Of a stretch of DNA of 64,000 bases, positions 23,802 to 36,339 are shown one piece after another. The first letter of the stretch is position 1. Each line of letters starts with the position of its first letter. The position numbers and the translations under genes were made by a program. Source of the DNA: Enoplolaimus lenunculus. Lineage: Eukaryota > Nematoda > Enoplea > Enoplida > Thoracostomopsidae. The stretch covers positions 20,562-84,561 of the forward strand of contig JASANG010002182.1 of the NCBI GenBank assembly GCA_030248215.1, read 5' to 3'. A model generated the notes under the pieces. The model made no database searches, had not been told where the DNA came from, and saw nothing but the letters and a program-made list of their open reading frames with translations.

Positions 23802-24022
23802 AGGCCATCTAAAGATCAGAGGCGGAGACTTTTGCGGTGGGACTAGAATTGGGTAAGCTTAAGCTTTAGATTAATCTTTTTTGCTTGGTATAGGCTTATA
23901 CTTAGGCTTAGGCTTAGGCTTAGGCTCAGGCTTACGCTTAGGCTTAGGCTTAGGCTTAGGCTTAGGCTTAGGCTTAGGAACATGCTGATAATACTGTTCC
24001 GCCTCTGTTCTTTACATTGGCC
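23802..24022 (-). mobile_element. TEL-A element with long regular core
   Basis: About fourteen near-perfect TTAGGC units, the most telomere-like block in the window. Confidence 0.75.
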
Positions 24023-24205
24023 GAAACGCTTACGTAGTGAAGCTAGCAAAAATGGTATGTGTAAATTTAGTTTTGTTTTGCTGACGGATTTTGGGACGCA
24101 AATTGTTCATCTTAAGCTTCACAATGTGTTTTCAAGCTCCACGATTAGAAAATATTTTGCCCGGGTGCTACGTACTCGCGTTACTCACTCGGGTACAAAA
24201 TATTG

Positions 24206-24457
24206 CACTGTAAATTTCAGTGAGTTGATTTTAACTCAGAATGAGTTGAATCACTCAGTCTGAGTTAGGACTATCAGAACTCAGAGTTTTGAGTTGATTC
24301 AATTCATTCTGAGTTAATTAATCAACTCATCCAGAGTCAAGTCAACTCATGGTGAGAATCAAGTCAACTCAAAATGAGTTAAAGTGTTCTGTTATTAACT
24401 CAGAAATAACTAACTTTCCGTCTGGGTTAATTAATTAACTCATTGGAATTTACAGTG
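24206..24457. mobile_element. GTT-family MITE
   Basis: Complete copy with CACTGTAAATTTCAGTGAG and GGAATTTACAGTG ends. Confidence 0.75.
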
Positions 24458-24490
24458 TGCGCGGTCCTTTAAAATATCAAAAAAATTGCT

Positions 24491-24718
24491 TGATGGAACA
24501 TCCACGTTATACTGCACGCGCTACGGCAAAAAATGTCTGGGTTTGAGTAAAGGCCCGGCGTCGTTTTAACACATTCTATTACGAGACCACTATAAAGTCC
24601 GGTAGTCCCTAACGAGGACGAAAAGACATATTGCACTGCGTTCGTATAGCATCGCAAACACGCATAACAACAGGTTGGATAAATTTTTACATTAGCGCGC
24701 GCAAACGTGGATGACCAA
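24491..24718 (-). mobile_element. BOX-family TIR element
   Basis: Reverse copy from GGAACATCCACGTTATAC to AAACGTGGATGACC. Shorter than the 8301 copy. Confidence 0.65.
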
Positions 24719-24811
24719 TGACAGATAGAGAGTTGATTTGGATCCGGGTCGAAAACGAGTTCATTGAAATGTGAATGAGAACAAACATGAGTTTTATCAC
24801 CTATATTCGTG

Positions 24812-25212
24812 CACTGTGAATTCCAATGAATTAATAAATCAACTCAGCTAGCGAGTTAGTAATTTCTGAGTTAATAACACAATTTTAATACAAAATAGTC
24901 CGGTTTTTTAATATTTTTCATAAATTTTACTCTAAACATGTTCCACAAATCACTGATTGTCGCTGAATTTTCACTTTAAATTCCAGCGAGTTGATATTAA
25001 CTCAAAATGAGTTGAATCCACTCAGAAACCTGAGCTCTGAATTAGGTTTTTCAGAACTCAGAATTCTGAATTGGATGGACTCATTCTGAGTTAATTAATC
25101 AACTCAGTCGGAATTAAAGAAGCTCCTTAGTAAAGTTAAGTTTTAGTGCTATTAACTCAGAAATGACCAACGATCACTAATTTTCACTCTGAGTTGATTA
25201 ATCAACTCACTG
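24812..25212. mobile_element. GTT-family copies, one partial and one nearly complete
   Basis: A truncated copy at 24812-24885 is followed by a fuller one at 24970-25212. Confidence 0.6.
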
Positions 25213-25216
25213 AGGG

Positions 25217-25467
25217 TACACACAAAAAAGCATTTCTGAATTTATTAACAAAAGTATTTTTTGTGGCAAATTTGACAAGTTTTTCTGATATTTAAGACAA
25301 CAGTTCATAAAATAACTGGAAAACGTTTATTTTTAGACTTTATTTCAAATGTTTTCTGAAATCTTTTCTGTTGTAACAGAAATACTTTTCAAGTGCACCT
25401 TGCCAATTATATTTCTTAAATGTAAGGATCTTTTTCTTAAATAACAGAAATATTATTTTGAGTGTAC
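25217..25467. mobile_element. TAC-family MITE
   Basis: Complete: TACACACAAAAAAGCATTTC to AATATTATTTTGAGTGTA. Type copy of the family together with 59751. Confidence 0.7.
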
Positions 25468-26447
25468 CGTTTATTGCTACAAAATTAGACGTGAGATTAA
25501 GAAATTGAAACCAAGACTTTTCGTCGTTTTTTTGCCTAAACTGACTGTTCCTGTAATAATTTGAGTGTCGCTCAAACGTTCAATTTTGCAACTTGACTCG
25601 TTCAAAACCGACTTTTATCAAATCGAGTCAAAGCGGCTTTTTTTCAAACAACAAACAAGCCAGAAAACGGTTTTAAATTGACCGAAATCTGGCCGTCGAA
25701 ATAGATTAAACCGTTTTCACCTTCAACTCAAAGACATTCACTCAGATGCTCAGAAAACTTTGGCTAAAGTTGACTCTGCACTCGAAAGCTTTCAGAGGCT
25801 TTAATGCACAGAACAGTTGGCAGATGATAAAAACTGGCTAAAAGTCATGCGAACCTGCGAAAAACGGGCAAGTTTGTAGAAGTTACAATAAACCCGTGGA
25901 CTCTGTATCGCTGTTAAATTTGGTTCAACTCTGCGATTAATTCCGAATCTTAGCCAGAAGTCCAGAACAACTCTGTCTCTGTCTTTGAAAATTTCGGCAT
26001 CACCATTAGACGAACTGTAAGACTTTCCGAAATTTCGGGCCGCTAACATTCAACTCTACTCGTTGCTGCTTCTGGATCCCTCACTTACGGTACCACAAAT
26101 CAGTTGAAAATTTTAAAAATATACCATTGTATAAATTTAGCGTCACGTTTATTAACGTACTAAAATACTTCGAGTAAAAATTAAATTAAACTTTGAGGAA
26201 TTAACAAAAATGATATTTCAAATTCATTTTTGTTGTTTTTCTTTTAGTGCTCAACTCGTTAAAATAAGTACCACTTTTGTGAATTATTTATATTTTATCA
26301 AAATAAGATTGGTGTAAACGTAGTAGTTTGCCATCGTTGGTTATCTTCGTAAAAATCCTCATGCTATAAACCCTTTTTAATTATATTTTTATAATTTTTG
26401 TGACGCTGATAAATATAGCTTACATCTAACTACCCACTACCAGTGGC
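25468..26447. other. unassigned DNA
   Basis: About 1 kb without recognised repeats. A minus frame at 25801-26049 has no motif or splice context, and no promoter-like signal was recognised. Confidence 0.4.
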
Positions 26448-26506
26448 GAAAAATGTATAGAACACGGCCGTAACAGCCGCATTAGCATATTTCTAAGCAA
26501 GGGCGT
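26448..26506 (+). mobile_element. TEL-A left-end fragment
   Basis: ATGTATAGAACACGGCCG followed by AGCATATTTCTAAGC, then an abrupt switch to a GGGGGG-rich repeat (26507-26560). Confidence 0.6.
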
Positions 26507-27258
26507 AGGTAAGGGGGGCAGGGGGGCCATGGCCCCCCAATGATTTTGAAAAAATTTTATTTTTGAATGAATTGAAACTAGGATGCCCTGTGCGTTTCAC
26601 TCTCACAAACTAATTGAGGTTTTCCTATTAACTGAACCGAGATTGATTTAGTGGTATATGTACCAAAATTTTTTTCTCACGCGTTGTTGTGTGTAGGGAC
26701 TGTTTTCGTACCGTGTATTTTGATCAAAACTATTGTATAATCAACGCACGCAGTATTGTGAGTTTCATTGATTATCGCTGTTTACAAATAACGGCAATTC
26801 GTTTCATTATCCTGGATCAGGTAACGGTGATTTTTCATCTAAAAAGACATTAACATTTTTAAACTATGTTAGGTAGTAATCGGCATCGGATATTTTTTTA
26901 TAACCCGATATCCAGCAATTTTTACCGGATATTCGGATTCCCTTATTAAATTTCTATTTCAGATAAACGAAACATTTGGTTTAGAAGATTGCTACTGACT
27001 AGTAAATACTTGCGTTGACCACCTGAACGAGCATTGCCGACAGAAGCCGCCCTCCAAACCAGCCAATTGGGGTGGGGGCGACCCTAAGTGGTCTCCATTT
27101 TGGCAAACTGAAAAATTTTCGCTGACCACGAAGTTATAGAGTTGTAAGTCATTTTATTAGGGTCCCTTTTGGACCTGTTTGGGGGGTCGAATATTTTAAC
27201 ACCGGCCCTGTGAATGAGTTGATTTGGTTTGTCTCCGTCAGATTTCAACCACTGCAAT
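26507..27258. other. repeat fragments and unassigned DNA
   Basis: 26507-26560 carries GGCGTAGGTAAGGGGGG text of an unplaced MITE. 27040-27200 shares AACCACGAAG and TATAGAG wording with 7200-7330. Confidence 0.4.
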
Positions 27259-27469
27259 ACACAGCAAAAAATTGAGAGTCAAATTGACTCTCTCCGACAT
27301 AGGCTCTACGGGACTACACAAACTGAGTCAAATTCGAATTCGCCAGAGTCAAACGTGCCACTCAGTGAGTCAAATTGGACTCGGGCGGAGTCGAATTTGA
27401 CTCATTTTGTGTAGTCCCATAGAGCCTATTTCGGAGAGAGTTAATTTGACTCACCATTTTTTGCAGTGT
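27259..27469. mobile_element. TGA-family MITE
   Basis: Complete copy ending TCACCATTTTTTGCAGTG. Confidence 0.75.
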
Positions 27470-27594
27470 AGAGATTCTATCGAATGTCACCTTCCCTCGA
27501 ATAATATACACATGAAACGTTTTACGTTCCAAAAGGAAAAAAACCACATTCAAATATACTTAAGCTTTTAATCGTACCAACATCAGCCCATGTT

Positions 27595-27690
27595 ACATTT
27601 AGTCTTGCCCCGCTGGCTGGTTTTCCGCAAGACCGCAGTAGAGTAGGCTTAAATGTTCAGAATATTTTTGTGTTTAGGCTTAATCTAAAG
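27595..27690 (+). mobile_element. TEL-B fragment
   Basis: CCCATGTTACATTTAGTC left end, then degenerate TTTAGGCTTAATC. No right end. Confidence 0.5.
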
Positions 27691-27852
27691 CTTGTCTTAG
27701 GCTTTTAGAATTTCGATTCAAAACGAGATCCGATTACAATTCCGATTGTACAATCAATCGGAATTGGAATTTTGCAATTTGCATTTAATCATACGTTGGT
27801 TGCTTAAAAATTCTCTATGCAAAGTTACTATCTATATGCACGACGGCCGACT

Positions 27853-28005
27853 ACACTGTAAATTCCAATGAATTGATTAATCAATTCACCTAGCGAGTTG
27901 GTTATTCTTGAATTAATATCATTAAACATCAACTCACTCTTAGTTAAGTTGATTCTCTACTCTGAGTTGAGTTGACTGTGGGTGAGTTGATTAATTAACT
28001 CAATT
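27853..28005. mobile_element. GTT-family fragment
   Basis: Left half only, starting CACTGTAAATTCCAATGAA. Confidence 0.65.
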
Positions 28006-28128
28006 TTGTAATTTTCGAAACATAAGTCAACTGTTTTCTTCGTATATAAGCTGTCGATGGTTTCGAACCCTGTTTCAAGACAAGTTCCAATTCATGTTTT
28101 ATTGCATTAACGACTATTGTACATATTC

Positions 28129-28185
28129 TCAAATACGTATAGCACCCATTACCAATTAGTGGTAGGTTTTCAAACGGACGAACTC
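28129..28185. mobile_element. TTC-family fragment
   Basis: ATTCTCAAATACGTATAGCAC followed by CCAATTAGTGGTAGG. Confidence 0.5.
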
Positions 28186-28504
28186 AACGGACAAATTTGG
28201 TATTTTTTTCAACCGGACAAGGTATACTAATCATCATGTCAGTCTTAATTTGTTTCTGGTTCCATTTTCCGGTCACGAAAACGTCCGTTTAGAATGATTG
28301 AAATTGTGTAGTCGCACGCCTGAGCTTTGAATAGAACGAGTTTGATTTATAAAATTGATGTTGTTTATGTGATTATGAGAACACAATTTGATTACATTTA
28401 ATAATTGTTCACAATTACAGCTATCAATCGAATAGGGCAAGCTTCAAGCTGCTATCAGCGTAGACCCCGCAAGGTTAAGGCCGTATAAGTACCGTCTGTT
28501 TTCA
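28186..28504. other. unassigned DNA
   Basis: Nothing supported. Confidence 0.35.
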
Positions 28505-28647
28505 GTAGCGGATCCATGAATTTCGGACGCGAGGGTGGGGTGGTAAATGTTATGCAACGCCAAAAATTGTAACGTAGGGACCTTATCATTTTATCACAAA
28601 AAATTTTTGAAAGTACGACCAACCGCTACCTTTTGGATCCGCTAGTG
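28505..28647. mobile_element. GGA-related repeat
   Basis: GCGGATCC to GGATCCGC inverted ends enclosing AAAAATTGTAACGTAGGGAC. Confidence 0.6.
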
Positions 28648-29429
28648 TCTGTTTTTTTGAATAATCATTCGCACTAAAAATTGTCACAATTTAGTTGAAT
28701 TTTATCTCAGCTTGTTTTTTTCGATTAACAATTTAATTTGTTGTATTGCTTTCAAGGGTAGAAACAAATCATGTAAGTAGTCTACGTATCTACTGTATAA
28801 CCACAAAATATCATTTGCTTGTGACTCGGGCAATTCTTCCAAGCATTTTGTTACAGAATAATCGTTAAATATTTGCTAATTTCAATTTTAAAGAATCAAT
28901 CTTTTAGTTGTTTATTGGTACTTTCCCGACTAATATCAATTGCTCGGTATGAAGGACCCTGAAAGCACGGGCGTCTCCAGTCGGGGGGCACTGCAGGGCC
29001 GTGTCATGACCGGTGTCCCCCTGACTCGGTCTAAAAGCAAAACAATCTTGAGTTGCAATCATAGGGTCGCCGCAAAAGTATTCGGTGCCTTGCCCGAACA
29101 TAATTTTCAGCGGACACTCCTGCGTCAAAGTGATCTGAGCATCAAAATACGAGACTTGTATATTTTCACAACTTTTAATACAAAACAAGCCGTCTTTGAA
29201 GATAGATCGCTAGACTTAAGCTGTTTAAATATTTATTTCCTTTGAAGGCAAACACATACATGAACACACACATACGGCATATTACAACTGTGACATTTGC
29301 CAGATGCCTTGAAAACTTTTTGTATAATTTTCAAATTTTAAAAATTGATTAATTTTACCATTATTTTTTAATACCTTTTGCTTGGTTTGTAGTAGTAAGC
29401 TCGAGTTTCGGCAACTTAACAAAATACGC
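28648..29429. other. unassigned DNA with a GC-rich island
   Basis: 28960-29130 is GC-richer than its surroundings and open on both strands, but has no acceptor/donor pair that I trust and no recognised motif. Confidence 0.35.
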
Positions 29430-29727
29430 AGACGCGGATCCAAAAATTTCTGACGACGACCGGAGCGGGCGGCTGACAAATGTTATGAAACGCAAACATT
29501 GTACGGTAGGTCCGTTATCATTTTATCACCAAAAAATTTTGTCAGAGGAGACGAAACATTGTACGATAGGAACCGTACGATTTTGTCACAAAAAATTCTG
29601 AATTAAAAAATTTTACAAAAAATTTTCTGAGAAAAATTGTAGCGCAGGGATTTTACCATTTTAACACAAAAAAGTTTCTCATTGGGTGCGTACGTTCTCC
29701 GCCCCCCCCTCAAGATCCGCTATTGGT
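29430..29727. mobile_element. GGA-related repeat
   Basis: CGCGGATCCAAAAATTTC to AAGATCCGC ends. The interior repeats ACATTGTACGGTAGG-like segments three times. Confidence 0.6.
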
Positions 29728-30037
29728 AATACGTTACCTATTTTGTCAAAAAATACGACAGGTAAACTTTTTTAAGCACCACAAAACAGAACCGGAAATA
29801 TGTTTGATTTTGAGGTAACAGAATTTGCTATCAGTTCAGAGTATTAACATGAGCACAGCCAAGATTTCGGTTTGGAGAGACTGGTGCCAATTGTAAATGT
29901 GTTTGTCAGCCAATTTGTCAAATCTGACACTTAACAAAAATAAACTATTCAACGTATTATTGCAGCTGATATTTCGTTATCGCAATTTAGGTAACGTTCT
30001 GGCAACCCAGAAACCCAAAGAATTACCACTGCCTATA

Positions 30038-30053
30038 TTACTTTTAATTATAG
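30038..30053 (+). promoter_or_regulatory. possible 3' splice site upstream of the GPCR start
   Basis: TTACTTTTAATTATAG lies just upstream of the last in-frame stop (TAG at 30051) before the start at 30111. It could receive a 5' untranslated exon or a trans-spliced leader. Inference only. Confidence 0.25.
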
Positions 30054-30110
30054 AATAGTACAAAAATCAATGTAAATTTTGAAATTTCAAATAGTATTAA
30101 TCCTATAATT

Positions 30111-31691
30111 ATGGTTTTGGATTCGAGTTCAACTGGTCTATTGGCAAACAACGGGACCACAATTGGTGACCCAGGACTCCAGGGACAATTTGGAAGTATA
30201 CTTCACGTTGATCCAACACCAATCCTGTTACTTAACAACGAAGCGACCGGGACACCTGGCTCCGGTCTGCTACTCAACCGAACAGATACGAATATGGTCA
30301 ATCCGACTCCTTGCCATAATAAAGAAGAATATTTAGAAGAAAAATATATTCTAATCGTATGTGTCGGGTCAACCATTGCGGCGATTGGTGTACTGAACAG
30401 TGTCATTTTGGTCGCATTATTTTTAGGCAAACGCCAATTTCGCAACAGCCACGCGTTGTTTCTTGGAGCACTTGCGTGTTTAGACTGTTTCACTTGTGTT
30501 ACATATTTAAGTTTGTTTGCAACTGAAATTTTGTACGATTATTATCACGATTATACGCTGTATTTATGGTGGCATCGCTATGTTAAGCCAATGTTTACAG
30601 CGTCTCGTATATTCGGAACTGCGTCAACGTATATGATCATTGCTGCAAGCTTTGAACGCTTTTTAGCTGTTTCAAGAGTGTCCCGAGGTGCCCGGTGTAC
30701 CCAGCAAGGTCGAACAATTGCAATTGTTTGCGTTTTAGCGTTCGCAGTTCTATCGCGAATTAGCATTTATTTCGAGTTCGTTGTCGTTGAAAATGCCAAT
30801 TGCTCGGGTACTTTTGAATTTGTCAAGTTGGATTTGGCCGATTGGCTTAAACGCAACGTTGAATATCAGCGATATTACAAAATATGGTTTAATAATATTG
30901 TACACATTTTGTTACCGTTTATTCTGTTGTTATGTTTGAATATTTTAATAACGATTAAGTTACGCAGTGCTCTTCGAGTTCCGCCTGTCGGATCATCGAT
31001 TACTGATCATGGGAACAAATTGCAGCATCAGCAACAACAACGACAACAACAACAACAACAACAACAACAAAAACAACAACAGCAAAAAGAACCAACACAA
31101 CAGCAACGACAGGCAGAAATATTGCGAAGTCAAAGTGTCCAAATGCAAGATACACGCGCAGCAAAACAATCGCTAAAATCAGCAACTCAGTCGCTAATTG
31201 CAATTGTTACTAGCTATCTCATTTTAAACATTTTAGGATTTACAATAACATTACTTGAACATATTAATATGGCGTTACTGCGCTCCCATATGAAAATATA
31301 TTCGTTCGCATCTGATGTTATAACGCTACTTCATGTGATTTCGGCCACGGTTCGAATTGTGATCTATTATGCGTGCAATCAGCAAATACGGTACGGGTTG
31401 CACGATATGATTGCAAGTGCAATTCGAAAATTGCTTTTGTGTTGCAGGTGTTGCGGCGGTACGAATCCTGTCCCTCAAAATGGACCTCGTAAAGACGGAC
31501 CAGGAACGACTGCTATGTCGTCTGTGATGATCACGGAGCCTAGTAGTCCTGATGGGATGCAAGTGAGAGCGGATAGTTCAAAAGGTGCCGCTGGACTACG
31601 AGTTATGGTTAAAACTTATGGCACCGGAGTTTCAGAAGCAAATAATAATTATAATAATAATAACAATAATAATAATAACAATAATAATAAC

Positions 31692-31727
<36 letters not shown>

Positions 31728-33665
31728 CTAGCGAATTCGGACAATTTACCTGCAGTTACAGTACCTGTTTGCAGTTGTCAAACTGTTAAATACACTGACG
31801 ATGGGTATATTTCGGTTCCGGTTGCAGAAAAATGTGAGTTACTTCGCGACAACGAAGAAATAAATTGTTGTGACGCAAAACAGTATCCGCAATTTTCGGT
31901 TCCTGTTGGACAGTTCCGGTACAATACCGGAACAGCGATGTCAGATTGCGAAAGTGCGCATCCGCTAATCGCTAGATCGTACATCCGGGCGGAAGAACCG
32001 CCACCAGCTTATTGTACCCTTGGCGAACGAAGCGGAAGCGAGCCCGAAGGCTACGATAGTAGTGCTGTAACTTTGTCTCGCAAAACCGATCAACCACAAA
32101 ACTGGGCCGGATACGAAAGGCCGGGAATTTTAGAACAACGAATTTGTGACAGATGTCAATTAATCAACTGTTCAGCGATGCCCAATGACCAGTTGAGCGA
32201 ACCATTTCTGCTCGGGTTTCAATCCAAAAAGCCTAATCCGGATATTTTTAGTTCAACTGCGCCACGTTTGACAACGAATTCAACAATCCAAAGATCTTCT
32301 GTCGGATATCCAGTTCCCACCGGTGGAATAGAACCAGGGGGTATGAGCGACTCTGAGCAAGACTCAACCTTAACGAATATCGGACATAACCACCAAGCGA
32401 CAGCGGCATATGTTGTTGGTACCTTTCAACAGCGATTACAACCACGTCAACGAACCTTAAACCATCAAATGAGTTCAAAATCCGCTGACGAATGCACCGC
32501 GTATGTGCCGTTTGAACCGAATTTCAATTTCAACCGCACTGCTTACAATACGACCCAACTGGCAAACAGAAAATATTCCGACCCTCGCCAGCTTGAACTC
32601 CAAGAACTGCGACACTCACAACCTGAACCTGGCCATATTCACCATATTCCTTCTAGTCAGCGCGACATTGAGCACAACTCAAACTGGCTAGAACGATGTT
32701 CGAGCGTCGAGCAGTTTTCGAACCATCAAAGACAACCGGGAGCCCCGTATGATTTGCCAACGGCGAGACCACCGATAACTCAATTTTTTGGATGCGTCAA
32801 TTATTCGCCAAGCGCAACAGGAGTTGGGCACAACAACAATAATAATGCTATTGCACATAGAATTGCTCAAATTGCAGGCTGCAGTACGGTAGACTACGAT
32901 GCAGTTACGTATACGCATAGGCGAGCTGATAATGAAAATATAGCGTATAAGCAATCAGAGTTGTATCATAATTCTAACTTAGTAAATACGCATAAACCGC
33001 AGTATAATAATACAATTGACACCTTTAATCACAAGGAACCGTATTATATCGATAATAAATTACAAACAGTACCGTATCCCAAGGAAATTTTGACACATGA
33101 CTTACAGTATTCGGGTCAAAAATTTGACACCACTGGACAGCCAAACAGTTTCAATATGAGTGTCCCTGGAAATCAACCAATCGGCTACAGACAAGAACGT
33201 CAAAATTTACCCGGAGTTCCGAGCAAAACTACGTCGAGTAACGCTTGCCAACACGCAAATTTAAACCACTCGGCACGTATTCAACGAACACATGAGTTTC
33301 AACAAGGGTCGACCTCGGCTCAAGGACCATTGAAGGTCTTTACTGGTTGCGGTCGTGGCGAAACTGTATCCAAGTCCGTGGAAGTAACAGCTGACACTTT
33401 GGCGTTAAGAACCAAGACTTCGCCACCAACATCAACGTCTGGCGCTATGGCAACACCGAAACCTGTGGCGGTAGGATCAAAGACGATCGGTGAAACATCA
33501 AACGCGGTCGCGGCAACTACACCAATATCAGCTGCAAACGGACAAACGGTAATGTTCGCCACAAACGAGTCATCTCATAGCAGTGAAGACGGCGTCAACA
33601 GTGGATTTCAATTGTGGGAATCTTTGGATTTAAGCGATGATTTTCAACCTTCAACCAGGGTTTAG
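30111..33665 (+). CDS. FMRFamide-receptor-like class A GPCR, 1184 aa, intronless
   Basis: A seven-helix receptor, probably for a neuropeptide, at the neuronal plasma membrane. Approximate helices: TM1 79-104 (N96), TM2 113-139 (LACLD, D125), TM3 161-189 with ERF at 182-184 in place of DRY, TM4 202-222, TM5 258-283, TM6 357-383, TM7 396-420. ARCTQQGR after TM3 and SATVRIVIYYACNQQIR after TM7 resemble the FMRFamide receptor/FRPR group. NPxxY is absent in TM7 and no cysteine sits at the usual start of TM3. Loop 3 has a polyglutamine tract (about 307-332). A tail of about 750 residues follows TM7, with a cysteine cluster (LLLCCRCC, about 441-448) that could be palmitoylated, and a polyasparagine run near 510-540. 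The first ATG after an in-frame stop was taken as the start. The ligand is not predictable. Confidence 0.85.
31021..31110 (+). repeat. CAA/CAG repeat encoding polyglutamine
   Basis: Mostly CAA with scattered CAG, in intracellular loop 3 of the GPCR. Confidence 0.9.
31638..31728 (+). repeat. AAT/AAC repeat encoding polyasparagine
   Basis: Near-pure AAT with interspersed AAC in the C-terminal tail. The mixed codons suggest some selection or age rather than a fresh pure expansion. Confidence 0.9.
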
Positions 33666-33860
33666 CAAATTTGTCAATTCGAACGTTAGGCTTGAACTGG
33701 ACAACGGAATTTTACATGGTAAAATTTAGTAAATTTTAACAACAACAGGTTGCTCAAAACAATTTGGATGTTATACAAGATTATTTCCGTCTGTCAAATT
33801 TACACTAAAATGTCCCTAAGTTTTAAATTAAGCCGGTGATAAATACGCAAAATGTTGCAG

Positions 33861-34219
33861 TACTGTAGTGACCTGAATAAGAGGGCGGGACTGACATATA
33901 TTTGGCCAATCGAGAAGATACTCCCCCTGTTATCCGGTTACGGACTGTTATTTATTTTTAACCCACGCTCGGCTACCGTTCGTTACTGATATATCTGGTA
34001 TTACAACTATCTGTGGAATTTGACGATTATTTGTCTTGTATCAAAAGCTTGAGCAACAATGCAAGGTTCGAAATGTATCTTCAAAACTTAAGCATGAAGT
34101 TTCGAGCTCAAGTTTATGTGATCCTGGAGCCATTTATGCGCTACAATCAAGGATAATTTACATTTATGAACTCTAGGATTTAGGGATTTTATCCGCTTAC
34201 TGACTCGGTCACTACAGTA
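33861..34219 (-). mobile_element. MAR-family element, internally shortened
   Basis: TACTGTAGTGACCTGAATAA to GGTCACTACAGTA, about 75 bp shorter than the type copy. It begins about 195 bp after the GPCR stop. Confidence 0.7.
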
Positions 34220-34595
34220 GAATATCAGAACTATAATTCAGCTAGACGGACTTTATTGCTAAAGGCGTCTATTTACCGCATCAGATTGAACAAGATCATT
34301 GAAAAGTGCGCTATAGAAATATATTAATATGAATGCTATACCAAGTATAACCTAATAAATATTTTATAAAAATTAATTATACGGTGGGGTAACCGACAAT
34401 TGAAATTTTCAATTTTTATGCGAGGGTCTTAGGGGTATATCTTACCCCGGAATGGTAACTACCAAAGTATTCACTTGAAAGAGTACCAGAACCTAATTAA
34501 CCTTCTTGTACTCGTTAGTATAAAATTATCTAAATATTTATATAAATATTGTATTGTAGTAAAATAAATATCTGGTATACGAAACGTATGAATGT
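34220..34595. other. unassigned AT-rich DNA
   Basis: Nothing recognisable. Confidence 0.4.
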
Positions 34596-34855
34596 TTGGT
34601 CAATGTAAAGAACACAGGCGGAACAGTATTATAAGCATATTCGTAAGCCTAAGCCTAAGCCTAAACCTAAGCGCAAAAATGAGCATTGTCCTAAGCCTAA
34701 GCCTAAGTCTATGCCTAAACGTAAGAATGACAACATTCCTCAGCCTAAGCCTAAGCCTAAGCTTAAGCCAAGCACAAAAAATTAGTCTAAAGCTTAAGCT
34801 TACTCTATTGCAGTCCCACAGAAAAACGTTCCGCTCCTGATCTTTACATTGGCCG
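34596..34855 (+). mobile_element. TEL-A element
   Basis: Three telomere-like blocks separated by AATGAGCATTGTCC and AATGACAACATTCC spacers. Both TIRs present. Confidence 0.75.
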
Positions 34856-35176
34856 AACGCTTTATCAAATAAACGTTCGTGATCACTCGGCGTAAACTGC
34901 ATATGTCAGCAAAAACAATATCTTATGTCGGCTTGAGCTGAAAAGAGTAGCAGATGAAGCGTTAGCGCCTGAACGTCACCAACTAATTATTCAAACAGAA
35001 ATTCTATTTCCTAAATGACGAATATTTCTAATTAAACCGCATTACTTGCAGCTGAAAATATATACGAAACCAGCGGAAACAAAAACCCGGTCACTTCATA
35101 CACGAAAAAGTATGTCGCATCGTCTGAATGACTATTTTTGGCAATACTTAGCCACAGGATCAAACCATTAAACAAG
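34856..35176. other. unassigned DNA
   Basis: Nothing supported. Confidence 0.4.
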
Positions 35177-35355
35177 TGGCCGATGTTTACTTTAAAAGGC
35201 GCCAAGGTTTCTGGTGGGTCTAGAAAAGACTACGTTTAGTTCGTAGATTACATTTTTGGCTTAGGCTTAGGAACACACTTTTGGAAGGCTTAGACTTACA
35301 AGTAGGCTTAGCAATACGCTTGATCTACTGTTACGCCTCGCAAAGTAAAATTGGC
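35177..35355 (+). mobile_element. TEL-B element
   Basis: GGCCGATGTTTACTTTAAAA to CAAAGTAAAATTGGCC. Confidence 0.65.
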
Positions 35356-36102
35356 CAAATAAGTCGTTAATAAAATCATAAACCACTTGAATACAACTTA
35401 TCAGAACTGTCCAGTGCTTATGTACCCAAGAACTCTCTGGAAAAATAAAAAAACACCTTTTTGCAGCGAAAATTTGGTTCACAAAATTCTCATCGACAGC
35501 TTCAAATTATTTACCTGTTGGACTGTGGCTTGGGACGTCCGGTGTTACATTGTAAGTCGGACTTCTGTGCATGTTCACCCGGATAATACACACTAGTGCA
35601 CAGAGGTTTTAGCCGGAACCAATGTTCTTTTTTTCATTTTTTACGAGAAGGGAGGTAAAAATGAAAAAACATTCTTTAAAAGTATAATTTGCAACTAAAT
35701 ATGATACAAAATAACGTTATTTGCAACGCACTAAACGGTAGTTGACAGAAATGTACCGGTATGGCTACCGGGACTAGTAACCGATAAGAGCGAAAATTGC
35801 CGCATATGAATCAATAAATTGATTGTCGAATTGAAGATTTGCCATGTGATTTAATGTAAAACTACGCCTGACGTCTCGTTTGGTTCGGTCGCAATGCTTC
35901 GTCGACGGGTTTGGCCAAAATTAAGGGCCCCCAAATTTGAAAGCTTATTTTAACTGAACGAGTGAACACAACGTCTAAAGTTCAACATCGTTTCGCTCGC
36001 GAGGTTTAAGCAATTGAGAGACTCGATGATAGAGAGAACTCAAAAATTTTCCTGCAATTTACTATATATACCGACAAAACAGTTTTCTTTACTGCTATAA
36101 CA
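35356..36102. other. unassigned DNA
   Basis: Contains a short A/T-rich palindrome around ATGTTCTTTTTTTCATTTT and its inverse (35620-35680). No exon supported. Confidence 0.4.
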
Positions 36103-36311
36103 GATCATGTATAGAACAGGGTTGGAACGTTTTCTTGCCGGACTACAATAGAGTAAGTTTAAGGTTTAGACTAATTTTTTGCTTAGGCTTAGGCTTAGGA
36201 ATAAACTCTTTCTTACGCTTACGCTTAGGCTGAGGCGTAGGCTTAGGCTTAGGTATAGGCCCAGTTTCACGCTTACTATATACTGTTCTGGCCCTGTTCT
36301 ATACATTGGCC
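36103..36311 (-). mobile_element. TEL-A element
   Basis: Complete copy. The core includes the variants TTACGCTTACGCTTAGG and GGCTGAGGCGTAGG. Confidence 0.7.
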
Positions 36312-36339
36312 GCTATAACTAATATGCAATCCCTTTTAG

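Noticed and set aside
23802-24022. A true chromosome end or telomere fusion point
   Set aside because: The block is about 14 units and is bounded by the same TIRs as the other TEL-A copies, so it is part of an element.
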